DNA of 64,000 nucleotides from positions 706,253 through 770,252 of the forward strand of contig NZ_JACVOL010000001.1 of assembly GCF_018882415.1 (NCBI RefSeq). The letters are read 5' to 3'. Shown piece by piece: positions 7,895 to 17,918 of the stretch (positions are counted from its first letter, which is position 1; each line of letters starts with the position of its first letter). The stretch is from Polynucleobacter sp. 86C-FISCH. GTDB taxonomy: Bacteria > Pseudomonadota > Gammaproteobacteria > Burkholderiales > Burkholderiaceae. Below the pieces are notes generated by a model that saw nothing but the letters and a program-made list of their open reading frames with translations, had not been told where the DNA came from and did not search any database. The position numbers were made by a program, and so were the translations under genes.

Positions 7895-9157
7895 ATGAAC
7901 TTTACCCCGACAGAACTTGGCGCAAGCATTATTTTTACAATTGCAGTTTTGCATACTTTTTGTACTGGTTATTTTGAATCTATCGCCAAAAAATCTCCGC
8001 GGCACGCAGGGCTTTGGCACCTTCTTGGTGAAGTAGAAATCGTTTTTGGCTTTTGGGCCGCCATCTTGGTTATCTTTATCTCTTTGAATGATGGTCTAGC
8101 TACTGCTAAAGAGTTTTTAAACAAACGTAATTTCACTGAACCACTCTTTGTATTTGCCATCATGATTGTCGCTGGCACAAAACCTATTTTGTATTTTGCG
8201 ACGAAAATTTTGCATACTTTAGCTACGGCATTGCAATATCTCTTACGCATCAGAAGTGCTCCCGCTTTATATTTTCTAACTCTGGCGATTACCCCTCTTC
8301 TAGGCTCAGTCATCACCGAGCCAGCCGCGATGACCCTGGCAGCCTTTCTGCTGCGTGATTTGGTCTATCGCCATAAATGCTCAACAGCCCTCCTGTTTGG
8401 AACGCTTGGAGTTCTCTTCGTCAACATCTCCATCGGTGGGACACTCACCAACTTTGCTGCGCCACCAGTACTGATGGTGGCCTCAACTTGGGGGTGGAGC
8501 TCAGCATTTATGTTTGCCAACTTTGGCATTGAGTCCTGTATAGCCATTTTTATTAACGCTCTAGCAGTCACGCTTTTATTTCATCGCCAACTGATTGAGC
8601 CAGATGCAGATAAGAAAGAAGTCAAAATTCCATTGGCCGTAATTTTGATGCACCTACTCTTCTTGTGTGGTGTGGTGATATTTGCACATGACCCGATTAT
8701 TTTTACTTGGATTCTGTTGTTCTTTATCGGCTACACCACTGCTTATCCAAAACATCAAAGCCCATTAATTCTGAAAGAAGCTTTGCTGGTCGGCTTCTTC
8801 TTGGGCGGCTTAGTCGTGCTAGGCTCACTACAAGGCTGGTGGCTACAACCCATTCTTGAAATGATGAGCCCTACTGCGGTGTTCTATGGCAGCCTAGTTC
8901 TCACTGCCTTTACTGATAATGCAGCGCTCACCTATTTAGGCTCATTGGTCACCGGAACATCGCCAGAATTCAAGCTTGCTTTGGTAGGAGGTGCAGTGGC
9001 GGGTGGAGGTCTAACCGTAATTGCCAATGCACCCAACCCAGCCGGCATTGCTATCCTGCGACAGCACTTCCCAAATGGCGCGGTTTCGGCGCTCTATTTG
9101 TTGATCGCCGCCATTCCACCCACAATTGTGGCCATCTTGGCTTATCGACTCATCTGA
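7895..9157 (+). CDS. Putative Na+/H+ antiporter (Na_H_antiport_3-like family)
   Basis: The 420-residue, very hydrophobic protein has about eleven predicted membrane helices. Conserved polar stretches inside the membrane are PLLGSVITEPAAMTLAAF and FTDNAALTYLGSLVTG; the acidic and threonine residues in such stretches resemble ion-binding segments of ion-transporter-superfamily antiporters. It is best matched to the putative Na+/H+ antiporter family common in proteobacteria. The transported ions are inferred from family only. The gene stands alone, 66 bases before miaB. Confidence 0.75.
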   Translation: MNFTPTELGASIIFTIAVLHTFCTGYFESIAKKSPRHAGLWHLLGEVEIVFGFWAAILVIFISLNDGLATAKEFLNKRNFTEPLFVFAIMIVAGTKPILYFATKILHTLATALQYLLRIRSAPALYFLTLAITPLLGSVITEPAAMTLAAFLLRDLVYRHKCSTALLFGTLGVLFVNISIGGTLTNFAAPPVLMVASTWGWSSAFMFANFGIESCIAIFINALAVTLLFHRQLIEPDADKKEVKIPLAVILMHLLFLCGVVIFAHDPIIFTWILLFFIGYTTAYPKHQSPLILKEALLVGFFLGGLVVLGSLQGWWLQPILEMMSPTAVFYGSLVLTAFTDNAALTYLGSLVTGTSPEFKLALVGGAVAGGGLTVIANAPNPAGIAILRQHFPNGAVSALYLLIAAIPPTIVAILAYRLI

Positions 9158-9223
9158 GGCCTCGACAAGACTTAGGCAGTAAAATCTGAGCTTCGCCCCC
9201 AGCTATAAACCTGAGAACGGCAT

Positions 9224-10570
9224 ATGAAAAAGCTCTACATCAAAACCTTCGGCTGTCAAATGAACGAGTATGACTCGGGCAAGATGGCCGACCTATTGCA
9301 TGCCGATGAAGGCATGGTCATGACAGATCGGCCGGAAGATGCCGATGTTTTCCTACTCAATACTTGTTCTATTCGAGAAAAAGCTGAAGACAAAGTCTTT
9401 TCGGACTTAGGCCGACTTCGCGAACTTAAGAAAACAAAACCCAATCTATTGATTGGTGTTGGTGGCTGCGTAGCAAGTCAAGAAGGTCAGCAAATTGTCA
9501 GTCGCGCACCATATGTTGACGTGGTCTTTGGCCCGCAAACATTGCATCGCTTATCTGATCTCATTGCAGAAAGACGTAAAACAGGTATCTCTCAAGTAGA
9601 TATTTCATTTCCAGAAATTGAAAAGTTTGATCATCTTCCGGCATCACGACAAACTCGTGGCTCAGCCTATGTATCCATCATGGAAGGCTGCTCTAAATAC
9701 TGCAGTTATTGCGTTGTACCTTACACACGCGGCGAAGAAGTTTCTAGGCCTTTTGACGATGTACTCACGGAAGTAGCGGGTCTTGCCAGTAAGGGCGTGA
9801 AAGAAATCGTCCTGCTAGGTCAAAATGTGAATGCCTATTTAGGCAAGATGGGTGATACCGAAGAGATCGCTGACTTTGCTCTTCTCATAGAATACATCGC
9901 TGAAATTCCCGGGGTTGAACGAATTCGATTTACTACTAGCCACCCTAAAGAATTTACACAGCGTCTTATTGACGTCTACGCAAAAGTTCCTAAGCTTGTA
10001 AGCCACTTACACCTCCCTGTCCAACATGGATCTGATGCTATGTTGTCAGCCATGAAACGTGGCTACACAGCATTAGAGTTCAAAAGCATCATTCGCAAAA
10101 TGCGTGCAGTTCGTCCTGACCTCACTCTATCGAGTGACTTCATTGTGGGCTTTCCGGGTGAGACTGAAGCGGACTTTGAGAAGTTACTCAAGATGGTCAA
10201 AGAATTAAATTTTGATAATAGTTTTTGTTTTATCTTCAGCCCGCGTCCAGGCACACCAGCCGCGAATTTACACGATGACACGCCTTACGAAGTCAAGCTG
10301 AAGCGCCTTCAAACATTATTAGCTCTTGTTGAAGGTCAGGCAAATCAAATTAGCCAAAAAATGTTGGGTAATACTGAGCGAGTGCTGATCGAAGGTCTTG
10401 CCAAAGACGGTATTAACTTACAAGGACGTGCCGAAAATAATCGTGTCATTCATTTCGCAGCACCAGATCAAGATATTGAGAGCCTCATTGGTCAGATCGT
10501 AGACATACGCATCACCGAAGTCCTTAACTACACCCTTAGGGGCGAATTGGTAGAAGTAAATGTCAGCTAA
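9224..10570 (+). CDS. miaB: tRNA-2-methylthio-N6-dimethylallyladenosine synthase
   Basis: The 448-residue radical-SAM methylthiotransferase adds a 2-methylthio group to i6A37 in tRNAs reading UNN codons. The N-terminal domain holds cluster cysteines Cys11, Cys48 and Cys82. The radical-SAM motif CSKYCSYC supplies Cys156, Cys160 and Cys163. A C-terminal TRAM domain ends the protein. It is the first gene of a processing and envelope operon, and its last 11 bases overlap ybeY. The phoH gene usually found between miaB and ybeY is absent. Confidence 0.97.
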   Translation: MKKLYIKTFGCQMNEYDSGKMADLLHADEGMVMTDRPEDADVFLLNTCSIREKAEDKVFSDLGRLRELKKTKPNLLIGVGGCVASQEGQQIVSRAPYVDVVFGPQTLHRLSDLIAERRKTGISQVDISFPEIEKFDHLPASRQTRGSAYVSIMEGCSKYCSYCVVPYTRGEEVSRPFDDVLTEVAGLASKGVKEIVLLGQNVNAYLGKMGDTEEIADFALLIEYIAEIPGVERIRFTTSHPKEFTQRLIDVYAKVPKLVSHLHLPVQHGSDAMLSAMKRGYTALEFKSIIRKMRAVRPDLTLSSDFIVGFPGETEADFEKLLKMVKELNFDNSFCFIFSPRPGTPAANLHDDTPYEVKLKRLQTLLALVEGQANQISQKMLGNTERVLIEGLAKDGINLQGRAENNRVIHFAAPDQDIESLIGQIVDIRITEVLNYTLRGELVEVNVS

Positions 10571-11033
10571 GAACATAGTCAATCCGCCAAAGCTGAAAAT
10601 TGACTTGCAATACGCTAGTACTGCAATTGAATCTACTCTTAGCAAAATCGCTTCGCCCGCTTTAATAAAAAAATGGGTTAAAAGTGCAACGCCTCTTGGC
10701 GGCCTGATGACACTTCGATTTGTCAATGCCACTGAAGGCAAAAAGTTAAACCTAGCTTATCGCCAAAAAGATTACGCAACCAATGTGCTCACTTTTCCTT
10801 ACGAGCTTTCAAAAAATGAATTGGTAGCAGATATCATTTTCTGTCTCCCCGTATTACAGAAGGAAGCAAAAGAGCAAGATAAATTACTGAAGGCCCATTT
10901 GGCGCATTTAATTGTGCACGGCTGCCTTCATGCCCAAGGCTACGATCACGAGGCCGCAAAAGATGCTAAGAAAATGGAAACGCTGGAAATCCAGACTCTC
11001 CAAAAAATGGGCTTTGCCAACCCTTATCAGTAA
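10560..11033 (+). CDS. ybeY: Endoribonuclease YbeY (16S rRNA 3'-end maturation and ribosome quality control)
   Basis: The 157-residue protein has the zinc-binding motif [11 protein letters not shown] with ligand histidines His120, His124 and His130. YbeY acts in 16S rRNA 3'-end processing and quality control of 70S ribosomes. Length is normal for the family. The ATG at 10560 lies inside the end of miaB (11-base overlap), which suggests translational coupling. Confidence 0.95.
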   Translation: MSAKNIVNPPKLKIDLQYASTAIESTLSKIASPALIKKWVKSATPLGGLMTLRFVNATEGKKLNLAYRQKDYATNVLTFPYELSKNELVADIIFCLPVLQKEAKEQDKLLKAHLAHLIVHGCLHAQGYDHEAAKDAKKMETLEIQTLQKMGFANPYQ

Positions 11034-11063
11034 TTTGACTTATTTCTACGCTATTCTTGCTAT

Positions 11064-11903
11064 ATGCCTGACCCCAATAAATCCCTTTTAGATCGTTTAG
11101 CTGATTTTTTAACCCCTCAGCCAACGGAGCCTGGCGAACGCCGTCAAGAACTGATTGAAACCCTTCGCGAGGCACAAGCTGAGGGCCTAATAGATGCAGA
11201 CGCCCTCTCAATGATTGAAGGCGTCTTTCAAGTAGGTCAATTATCCGCACGCGACATTCTTGTACCGCGCGCCCAGATTGATTGGATCGATATCGGTCAG
11301 GCGCTTCCTGAGATTATTAAGAATGTGATCGAAGCAGCACACTCCCGCTTTCCAGTATTTGAAGGTAGTCGAGATAATGTCATCGGCATTTTGCTAGCTA
11401 AAGATTTATTGCGTCACGCCACAGAAAAAGATTTTCAAGTGCGAGACTGGTTGCGTCCCGCTGTCTTTATTCCAGAATCAAAACGTCTTAGCGTTTTATT
11501 GCGCGACTTTAAAGATAATCGCAATCACTTAGCGATTGTGGTTGATGAATATAGCGGCGTAGCAGGAATTATTACGATCGAGGACGTCCTTGAGCAAATC
11601 GTCGGTGATATTGAAGATGAGCATGATGTTGATGAAGAGGCAGATAATCTCATCGCCCTAGATAACGGCGACATTCGCGTCAAAGGCATTACGGAGCTTG
11701 AGCAATTTAATAAAGCACTAGGCACCCACTTCGAGCTTGAAGATATCGAGACAGTGGCTGGTTTAGTTATTCAACATCTTGGCCGCGTACCTAAGATGGG
11801 CGAGCTTATTGAAATCGACGGTATTGAATTTGAGGTGCAGCGAGCCGACCCAAGACAAATTCATATCCTGCTTGCGCGACAAACCAATAAAAAATCTGAC
11901 TGA
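11064..11903 (+). CDS. corC: CBS-domain protein of the HlyC/CorC family (YbeX)
   Basis: The 279-residue cytoplasmic protein has two CBS domains (about residues 60-185) followed by a CorC/HlyC C-terminal domain. The linker IEDVLEQIVGDIEDEHD is the family hallmark. Members are implicated in Mg2+/Co2+ export or ribosome-related homeostasis; neighbours ybeY and lnt are the conserved context. It is 30 bases downstream of ybeY and 8 bases upstream of lnt. Confidence 0.92.
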   Translation: MPDPNKSLLDRLADFLTPQPTEPGERRQELIETLREAQAEGLIDADALSMIEGVFQVGQLSARDILVPRAQIDWIDIGQALPEIIKNVIEAAHSRFPVFEGSRDNVIGILLAKDLLRHATEKDFQVRDWLRPAVFIPESKRLSVLLRDFKDNRNHLAIVVDEYSGVAGIITIEDVLEQIVGDIEDEHDVDEEADNLIALDNGDIRVKGITELEQFNKALGTHFELEDIETVAGLVIQHLGRVPKMGELIEIDGIEFEVQRADPRQIHILLARQTNKKSD

Positions 11904-11911
11904 GATTTACC

Positions 11912-13444
11912 TTGTTTGATCAGCGCCCCTATCAGCAGCACAAGAGCGTCACAATATTTTCAGTGTTTATCTTCCTGTTATTGGGGGCAGCACTTGCACT
12001 AGCTGCGGAGCTCCCTTACGGCGGCTGGATTCAGATTCCTCTTTTAAGTATTCTCTGGTGGCGCTTTGATTCCCACCCTTCACCCTCAGTCAAAAAACAA
12101 TTTGCATTAGGTCTCACATTTGGCATTGGCTATTTTGTCGTAGGTCTATGGTGGCTATACATTAGCTTGCATGACGTTGGTGGCATGAATGCACTACTTG
12201 CTTGCATGGGAGTATTTTTACTCTCGGCTTACGTTGCCATCTACTTCTCGATAGCCACACTAGCAATTCCTTTATTTAAAAAGAATCGATTCATCGGCTT
12301 GTTTCTAGCGGCAAGCTGGGTTGTTGCAGAATTTTTGCGTGGCTATATCTTCACGGGATTTCCTTGGATGGGTTTTGCTGAAACCCAATTTACTGGACCA
12401 TTCGCCCTCATTGCACCCTTCTTTGGTGGGCTGGCTTGCACCTTCCTGGCAGTCTGGGCCTCCTGGGAACTTTATCAAGCTCGCAAACACCCCACTTCCA
12501 GTGTGCTCCTGATTGTTGGAGCCATTAGTCTGGCTCAATTTGCCGGCCTATTTACTTTTACCAAGCCCATTGGAGAACCTATTAGCGTTCGACTCATTCA
12601 GGGCAACTTTGAACAAAGTCTGAAATTTAATCCTCAAGCGATTGGTCAACAGATTGATTTTTATGCCGGTGAAATTACCAAGCAAGCGGCCAATCTCATC
12701 ATCATTCCTGAGACCGCATTCCCATGGCCTATTCCGAATTTACCAATCAGCCTACTAAATTACCTACAAGATTTCTCTAACGGCAGTGATAGCAATGTTC
12801 TTGTCGGTTTAATTGGCGAAGTACCTGGAGAGCTTGGCATGCAGTATTCCAATCGCGCTACTGGACTCTCGCCAAATGCACTAGCTTATCAATACGATAA
12901 AGCGCACCTCGTTCCTTTCGGAGAATTTATTCCGCCCGGATTCCAATGGTTCGTCAAAGCATTTCACGTACCAATGAGTGACTTTGCTAGAGGAAAATTA
13001 GATCAACCTCCGTTTGCGATTGTGCGCAAGGGTCAAGCAGATATTCATGCGGCTATCACGATTTGCTATGAGGATGTCTTTGGTGGTGAGTTGGCTTCTC
13101 GGATTCGGCACAGCGCCCAGCCAGTGAATTTACTTATCAATATGACCAATCTTGCATGGTTTGGTGAATCTCAGGCCTCTACCCAACAACTCAGACTGTC
13201 TCAGCTACGCTCTTTAGAAACTGGGCTGCCTGCTTTGCGCGCCACCAACACAGGCATTACAGCCGTCTTAGGCCCTGATGGCAAAGTATTACAAGCCCTT
13301 CCTGAATTTACCCAAGGCACCCTGAGCACCCAAGTCCAAGCCTATTCTGGAAAAACACCTTATGTCATTTGGGGCAATTTACCGATTCTGGGCCTTTCTT
13401 GCCTTCTCTTGCTCTGGGGTCTCATTCGCCATAGACGTTTTTAG
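11912..13444 (+). CDS. lnt: Apolipoprotein N-acyltransferase
   Basis: The 510-residue inner-membrane enzyme adds the third acyl chain to the N-terminal cysteine of lipoproteins. An N-terminal block of membrane helices is followed by a periplasmic nitrilase domain. The catalytic triad can be placed at Glu in IIPETAFPWP, at a conserved lysine after the strand GLIGEV, and at Cys in AITICYEDVF; the essential PFGEFIP loop is present. The start is TTG at 11912, the first available start after corC; no ATG lies upstream in frame. A C-terminal membrane helix ends the protein. Confidence 0.95.
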   Translation: MFDQRPYQQHKSVTIFSVFIFLLLGAALALAAELPYGGWIQIPLLSILWWRFDSHPSPSVKKQFALGLTFGIGYFVVGLWWLYISLHDVGGMNALLACMGVFLLSAYVAIYFSIATLAIPLFKKNRFIGLFLAASWVVAEFLRGYIFTGFPWMGFAETQFTGPFALIAPFFGGLACTFLAVWASWELYQARKHPTSSVLLIVGAISLAQFAGLFTFTKPIGEPISVRLIQGNFEQSLKFNPQAIGQQIDFYAGEITKQAANLIIIPETAFPWPIPNLPISLLNYLQDFSNGSDSNVLVGLIGEVPGELGMQYSNRATGLSPNALAYQYDKAHLVPFGEFIPPGFQWFVKAFHVPMSDFARGKLDQPPFAIVRKGQADIHAAITICYEDVFGGELASRIRHSAQPVNLLINMTNLAWFGESQASTQQLRLSQLRSLETGLPALRATNTGITAVLGPDGKVLQALPEFTQGTLSTQVQAYSGKTPYVIWGNLPILGLSCLLLLWGLIRHRRF

Positions 13445-13504
13445 GCATTTTTTAACTCTTGGGTGCCCTAGCCATGTAAAATCAATGGCTTAGCCAGGTT
13501 AATC

Positions 13505-14395
13505 ATGCTTACTTTTCAGCAAATCATTCTCAAACTTCAAGATTATTGGGACCAACAAGGTTGTGCCCTATTGCAACCTATCGACCTCGAGGTAGGCGCC
13601 GGTACATCTCATACCGCCACCTTCTTACGCGCCATTGGCCCAGAGCCTTGGAAAGCTGCCTACGTTCAGCCATCGCGTAGACCAAAAGATGGTCGTTATG
13701 GTGAAAACCCAAATCGCTTACAGCACTACTATCAATACCAGGTAGTACTTAAGCCAGCTCCAGAAAATATTCTCGATCTTTATCTAGGATCTCTTGCTGC
13801 ACTAGGCTTAGACCTTAAAGAAAATGATGTCCGCTTCGTGGAAGACGACTGGGAAAACCCAACGCTTGGCGCTTGGGGTCTCGGCTGGGAAGTTTGGCTT
13901 AACGGGATGGAAGTGACACAGTTCACCTACTTCCAACAAGTTGGTGGCTTAGATTGCAAGCCTGTACTTGGCGAAATTACTTACGGCATCGAACGTTTGG
14001 CAATGTACATCCAAAACTGCTCTAACGTATATGACTTAGTTTGGGCAGATGGCATCTCCTATGGTGATGTGTATCACCAAAATGAAGTTGAACAATCTTG
14101 CTACAACTTTGAACACTCCAATACTGATTTACTCTTTGCCAACTTCACAAACTATGAAAGTGAAGCAAAGCGTTTGATGGAAGTTCCATTAGCACTGCCT
14201 GCTTACGAAATGGTTTTAAAAGCAGCGCATACATTTAACTTGCTGGATGCTCGTGGCGCCATCTCTGTTACTGAGCGCGCGGCCTATATTGGACGCATCC
14301 GCAATCTCTCTCGTGCTGTTGCCCAGGCTTACTTTGAGTCCAGAGAAAAGCTAGGCTTCCCAATGTGTCAACGTCAAGCTAAAGCTCAGGCTTAA
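13505..14395 (+). CDS. glyQ: Glycyl-tRNA synthetase alpha subunit
   Basis: The 296-residue class II synthetase alpha subunit begins with [19 protein letters not shown] and contains [19 protein letters not shown] and [12 protein letters not shown], typical of the bacterial alpha2beta2 enzyme. It carries the aminoacylation core and pairs with GlyS, encoded 27 bases downstream. Both are needed to charge tRNA-Gly. Confidence 0.98.
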   Translation: MLTFQQIILKLQDYWDQQGCALLQPIDLEVGAGTSHTATFLRAIGPEPWKAAYVQPSRRPKDGRYGENPNRLQHYYQYQVVLKPAPENILDLYLGSLAALGLDLKENDVRFVEDDWENPTLGAWGLGWEVWLNGMEVTQFTYFQQVGGLDCKPVLGEITYGIERLAMYIQNCSNVYDLVWADGISYGDVYHQNEVEQSCYNFEHSNTDLLFANFTNYESEAKRLMEVPLALPAYEMVLKAAHTFNLLDARGAISVTERAAYIGRIRNLSRAVAQAYFESREKLGFPMCQRQAKAQA

Positions 14396-14422
14396 GCGCA
14401 TCGAGATTTCTGCATTCCATCT

Positions 14423-16561
14423 ATGAGCACATCTAATTCAAAACCACAATCAGCCACTTTATTGATTGAGGTATTTACCGAAGAACTACCTCCAAAGTCA
14501 TTACGTCGTCTAGGTGACGCTTTTAGTGAAGGCATTTTCACAGCACTCAAGTCTGCTGGCCTTGCAACAGAAGGCTCAAAAGTTACTGGCTTTGCAACAC
14601 CCCGTCGCTTAGCGGTTCAAATTACGGATGTTTTAGATCAAGCGCCGGACTATCCCGTACGTGAAAAATTACTGCCCACAAGCATTGCATTTGATGCTGA
14701 AGGTAAAGCAACTCCACCCTTACTTAAAAAATTAGGCGCTCTTGGATATGCGGATATTGATCTCGCCACTTTAGAAAAAGCTGGTGAAGGTAAAAATGAA
14801 GCTCTCTACCTTAATGTCATTGCCAAAGGCGCTGCACTTGAGCAAACGGCTCAAACCGCTCTTGAGCAAACATTAAATAAGCTACCCATTGCAAAAATGA
14901 TGCACTACCAAGTGCTGCAGAAAAATGGTCAATTAGCTGATGTGCAATTTGCTCGTCCTGCCCATCGCATCATTGCCCTCCACGGCAACACCATTCTCAA
15001 TATCAGCGCTTTAGGTATTGACGCCGCCAATCAAACCGAAGGGCATCGCTTCTTGGCGCCTGGCAATGTAACGGTTTCTAGCGCAGATCAATACGAAACT
15101 GATTTGCAATCTAAAGCAAAGATTATTCCTAGCTTTAACCAGCGTCGAACACAAATTGAAGCTGCACTTTTAAAGGCAGCTGGCGATGATTTAGTTTTGA
15201 TGCCAGATAGCCTTTTGGATGAAGTAACTGCCCTCGTCGAATGGCCAGCTATCTATGAGTGCCACTTCGATCAAGAGTTCTTGGAAGTTCCACAAGAATG
15301 CTTGATTTTGACAATGCAAACCAATCAAAAGTACTTTGCATTAACCGATAAGCAAGGCAAGTTACGCAATCGCTTCCTCATTGTTTCCAATATTGAAACG
15401 AATAACCCTCATGCGATTATTTCTGGTAACGAACGTGTTGTGCGTCCTCGTTTATCAGATGCCCGCTTCTTCTTTCAGCAAGATCAAAAACGCCCGCTAG
15501 CTTCACGTGTAGTCGATCTTGGCAAAGTGGTTTATCACAATCAATTAGGCAACCAGTTAGACCGCACCAAGCGCGTTCAAGGCCTTGCTGTAGGCATCGC
15601 CAAAAAACTGAATGCCGATGAAAAACTTGCTTCACGTGCTGCTGAAATTGCTAAAACAGACTTATTGACCGATATGGTTGGCGAGTTTCCAGAGCTTCAA
15701 GGCATCATGGGTCGCTACTACGCCAATCATGATGGTGAGAATGCTGATGTTGCTAGCGCCTGCAGCGAACACTATATGCCACGCTTTGCGGGCGATGCAT
15801 TGCCGCAAACCCAAACTGGAACCATTCTGGCAATTGCCGACAAATTAGAAACTCTCGTTGGTATTTGGGGTGTAGGCCTTGCTCCAACGGGTGATAAAGA
15901 CCCATATGCATTGCGCCGTCATGCTCTCGGTATTTGCCGTTTGCTCTTAGAAAAAAATCTTTCACTCAATTTGCCTGAACTCATTGAATTGGCTCGCGCG
16001 CAGTTTCCACAGACTGATGTGCAAGAAAAGGCAAAGGCTGCCGATATCTACGCTTTCATCATCGATCGCTTACGCGCCTATCTACGCGACCAATCTGTTG
16101 CTGGCAAAGCATTTACTAGCGCAGAAATTGATGCTGTTTTAAGTCAAGATCCAGCCCAAATTAATGATCTGATCGAACGCTTAACTGCATTGCGTGAATT
16201 TAACGCCCTTGCAGAAGCTGCTCAGCTTGCAGCCGCCAATAAGCGCATTAGCAACATCCTAAAGAAAACGACTACCGCTATCCCTGCGACTTGTTCAGCA
16301 AAATTACTGCAAATTCCAGCAGAAGCTTCATTACATCAAGCATTGGAAGCGGTTACACCCGCAATCAATGCGGCTTATGAAAAACGTCAATTTGTAGAGC
16401 TATTGAGATCTCTTGTAGCCTTAAGCGGTCCAATTGATCAATTCTTTGCTGATGTGATGGTCATGGACCCGAATCCTGAGCTGCGCGATAACCGCTTAGC
16501 CCTTCTGCAACAACTTCACCAGAAAATGAATCTCGTTGCCGATCTCGGCAAATTAGCATGA
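14423..16561 (+). CDS. glyS: Glycyl-tRNA synthetase beta subunit
   Basis: The 712-residue beta subunit starts LLIEVFTEELPPKSLRRLG, as in other GlyS proteins, and contains GVGLAPTGDKDPYALRR and a C-terminal anticodon-binding helical region. It supplies tRNA recognition to the GlyQ catalytic subunit. The stop overlaps the gmhB start by four bases (ATGA), indicating coupling. Confidence 0.98.
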   Translation: MSTSNSKPQSATLLIEVFTEELPPKSLRRLGDAFSEGIFTALKSAGLATEGSKVTGFATPRRLAVQITDVLDQAPDYPVREKLLPTSIAFDAEGKATPPLLKKLGALGYADIDLATLEKAGEGKNEALYLNVIAKGAALEQTAQTALEQTLNKLPIAKMMHYQVLQKNGQLADVQFARPAHRIIALHGNTILNISALGIDAANQTEGHRFLAPGNVTVSSADQYETDLQSKAKIIPSFNQRRTQIEAALLKAAGDDLVLMPDSLLDEVTALVEWPAIYECHFDQEFLEVPQECLILTMQTNQKYFALTDKQGKLRNRFLIVSNIETNNPHAIISGNERVVRPRLSDARFFFQQDQKRPLASRVVDLGKVVYHNQLGNQLDRTKRVQGLAVGIAKKLNADEKLASRAAEIAKTDLLTDMVGEFPELQGIMGRYYANHDGENADVASACSEHYMPRFAGDALPQTQTGTILAIADKLETLVGIWGVGLAPTGDKDPYALRRHALGICRLLLEKNLSLNLPELIELARAQFPQTDVQEKAKAADIYAFIIDRLRAYLRDQSVAGKAFTSAEIDAVLSQDPAQINDLIERLTALREFNALAEAAQLAAANKRISNILKKTTTAIPATCSAKLLQIPAEASLHQALEAVTPAINAAYEKRQFVELLRSLVALSGPIDQFFADVMVMDPNPELRDNRLALLQQLHQKMNLVADLGKLA

Positions 16562-17130
16562 GCACCGGCTCTTCTAAACTTATCATTCTCGATCGCGATG
16601 GCGTGATCAATGAAGACAGTGATGATTACGTCAAGTCGGTGGATGAGTGGATTCCACTCCCAGGCAGTCTTGAAGCAATTGCCCTGCTAAATCAAGCAGG
16701 CTACCAAATTGCAATAGCAACAAATCAATCAGGCCTCTCCAGAGGCTACTTCACTATTAATGATTTGCATGCAATGCATAGCAAGATGGATAGCTTACTT
16801 AAGCCATTGGGTGGTCGTATCGATAGCATCTTCTTTTGCCCCCATCAGGATGCGCATCAATGTGATTGTCGTAAGCCTGCGCCTGGCCTGATGAAAGAAA
16901 TTGCTTTGCGCTATAAAAAAACTGACAGCATCAAGCCGCTTACCGGCACCCCTATTGTGGGTGACTCTTTGCGCGATCTTCAAGCAGGAGTTGCTTTAGG
17001 GGCAACGCCCCACTTGGTTCTTACCGGCAAGGGCGAAAAGACGCTGGCTAAAGGCAACCTACCGGATGGCACCCAAATACATGCCGATCTCTTGGCTTTT
17101 GCTAATGCACTTTTAGAAGATAAGGCCTAA
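16558..17130 (+). CDS. gmhB: D-glycero-beta-D-manno-heptose-1,7-bisphosphate 7-phosphatase
   Basis: The 190-residue HAD phosphatase has the nucleophile motif LDRDGVINED (Asp12/Asp14). The zinc-binding insert CPHQDAHQCDCRKP is diagnostic of GmhB and the related histidinol-phosphatase branch. It removes the 7-phosphate in ADP-heptose synthesis for lipopolysaccharide core. It overlaps glyS by four bases and is followed 8 bases later by plsC. Confidence 0.93.
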   Translation: MSTGSSKLIILDRDGVINEDSDDYVKSVDEWIPLPGSLEAIALLNQAGYQIAIATNQSGLSRGYFTINDLHAMHSKMDSLLKPLGGRIDSIFFCPHQDAHQCDCRKPAPGLMKEIALRYKKTDSIKPLTGTPIVGDSLRDLQAGVALGATPHLVLTGKGEKTLAKGNLPDGTQIHADLLAFANALLEDKA

Positions 17131-17137
17131 ATTCATC

Positions 17138-17872
17138 ATGCAATTCATTCGCTCGATTCTCTTTGCCTTATTTTTAGTCGTGTTCACACCCATTTGGTCT
17201 GTGTTGTGCATGTTGGCATTTCCTTTCTTAAGCCCCGAAAATCGCTATACCTTTATTGGGCTCTGGAACAAAATCGTTATTGCACTACTGAAGCCGCTAT
17301 GCGGAATTCATTATGAAATCCGCGGCATGGAAAACATGCAAGCGGTGCTCAATGAGCGTGTCATCATCCTTAGCAAACACCAGTCTGCTTACGAGACAAT
17401 CGCTTATATTGCCTTGCTACCAAAACAGCTTTGTTTTGTGTTTAAGCGTGAGCTACTCTGGATTCCTTTTTTTGGTTGGGCATTAGCCTTGCTCAAAATG
17501 ATTCACATTAATCGCTCTAACAAACAGACTGCAGCCCATTCTGTAGCCACTCAAGGGCGCAAACGCTTAAGTGAAGGCAAATGGATCATGCTCTTTCCGG
17601 AGGGCACCAGAACAGCTACCGGCTCAACCAAGCCCTACCGCAAAGGCGGCGCACGCCTAGCCAGCGCTACCGATGCACTTGTTATCCCAATTGCACACAA
17701 CGCTGGGCGTTGCTGGCCAAAAAATAGCTTTATCAAGAGTCCAGGCACAGTCATTTTTTCAATAGGGCCTGCGATCAGCTCAGCCAACAAGTCAGCAGAA
17801 CAGCTTCAGAAAGAAGTTGAAGGTTGGATTGAATCTGAAATGCGCGTTATTGATCCAAGCGCGTACAAATAG
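17138..17872 (+). CDS. plsC: 1-acyl-sn-glycerol-3-phosphate acyltransferase
   Basis: The 244-residue membrane-bound acyltransferase has an N-terminal hydrophobic segment. The acyltransferase box is KHQSAYET (His81 to Glu86) and the phosphate-binding motif FPEGTRT lies near residue 155. It acylates lysophosphatidic acid to phosphatidic acid. It ends the plus-strand operon that begins at miaB and is convergent with ksgA. Confidence 0.92.
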   Translation: MQFIRSILFALFLVVFTPIWSVLCMLAFPFLSPENRYTFIGLWNKIVIALLKPLCGIHYEIRGMENMQAVLNERVIILSKHQSAYETIAYIALLPKQLCFVFKRELLWIPFFGWALALLKMIHINRSNKQTAAHSVATQGRKRLSEGKWIMLFPEGTRTATGSTKPYRKGGARLASATDALVIPIAHNAGRCWPKNSFIKSPGTVIFSIGPAISSANKSAEQLQKEVEGWIESEMRVIDPSAYK

Positions 17873-17894
17873 AATTGTTTCTAAACGATTAGTA

Positions 17895-17918
17895 CGTCAG
17901 TCACCCCTGGTGCTGACT
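17895..17918. terminator. Hairpin between convergent plsC and ksgA
   Basis: GTCAG (17896-17900) plus CACC (17902-17905) pair with GGTG plus CTGAC (17909-17917) around a 3-base loop with one bulge. It fills the short convergent gap, but no long T-run follows on either strand. It may be a bidirectional or Rho-assisted end. Confidence 0.4.

Noticed and set aside
13469-13492. Short inverted repeat (AGCCAT/ATGGCT) just upstream of glyQ, considered as a T-box or leader element
   Set aside because: Only a 6-bp stem in a 60-bp gap; T-box leaders are far larger and not expected in proteobacteria.
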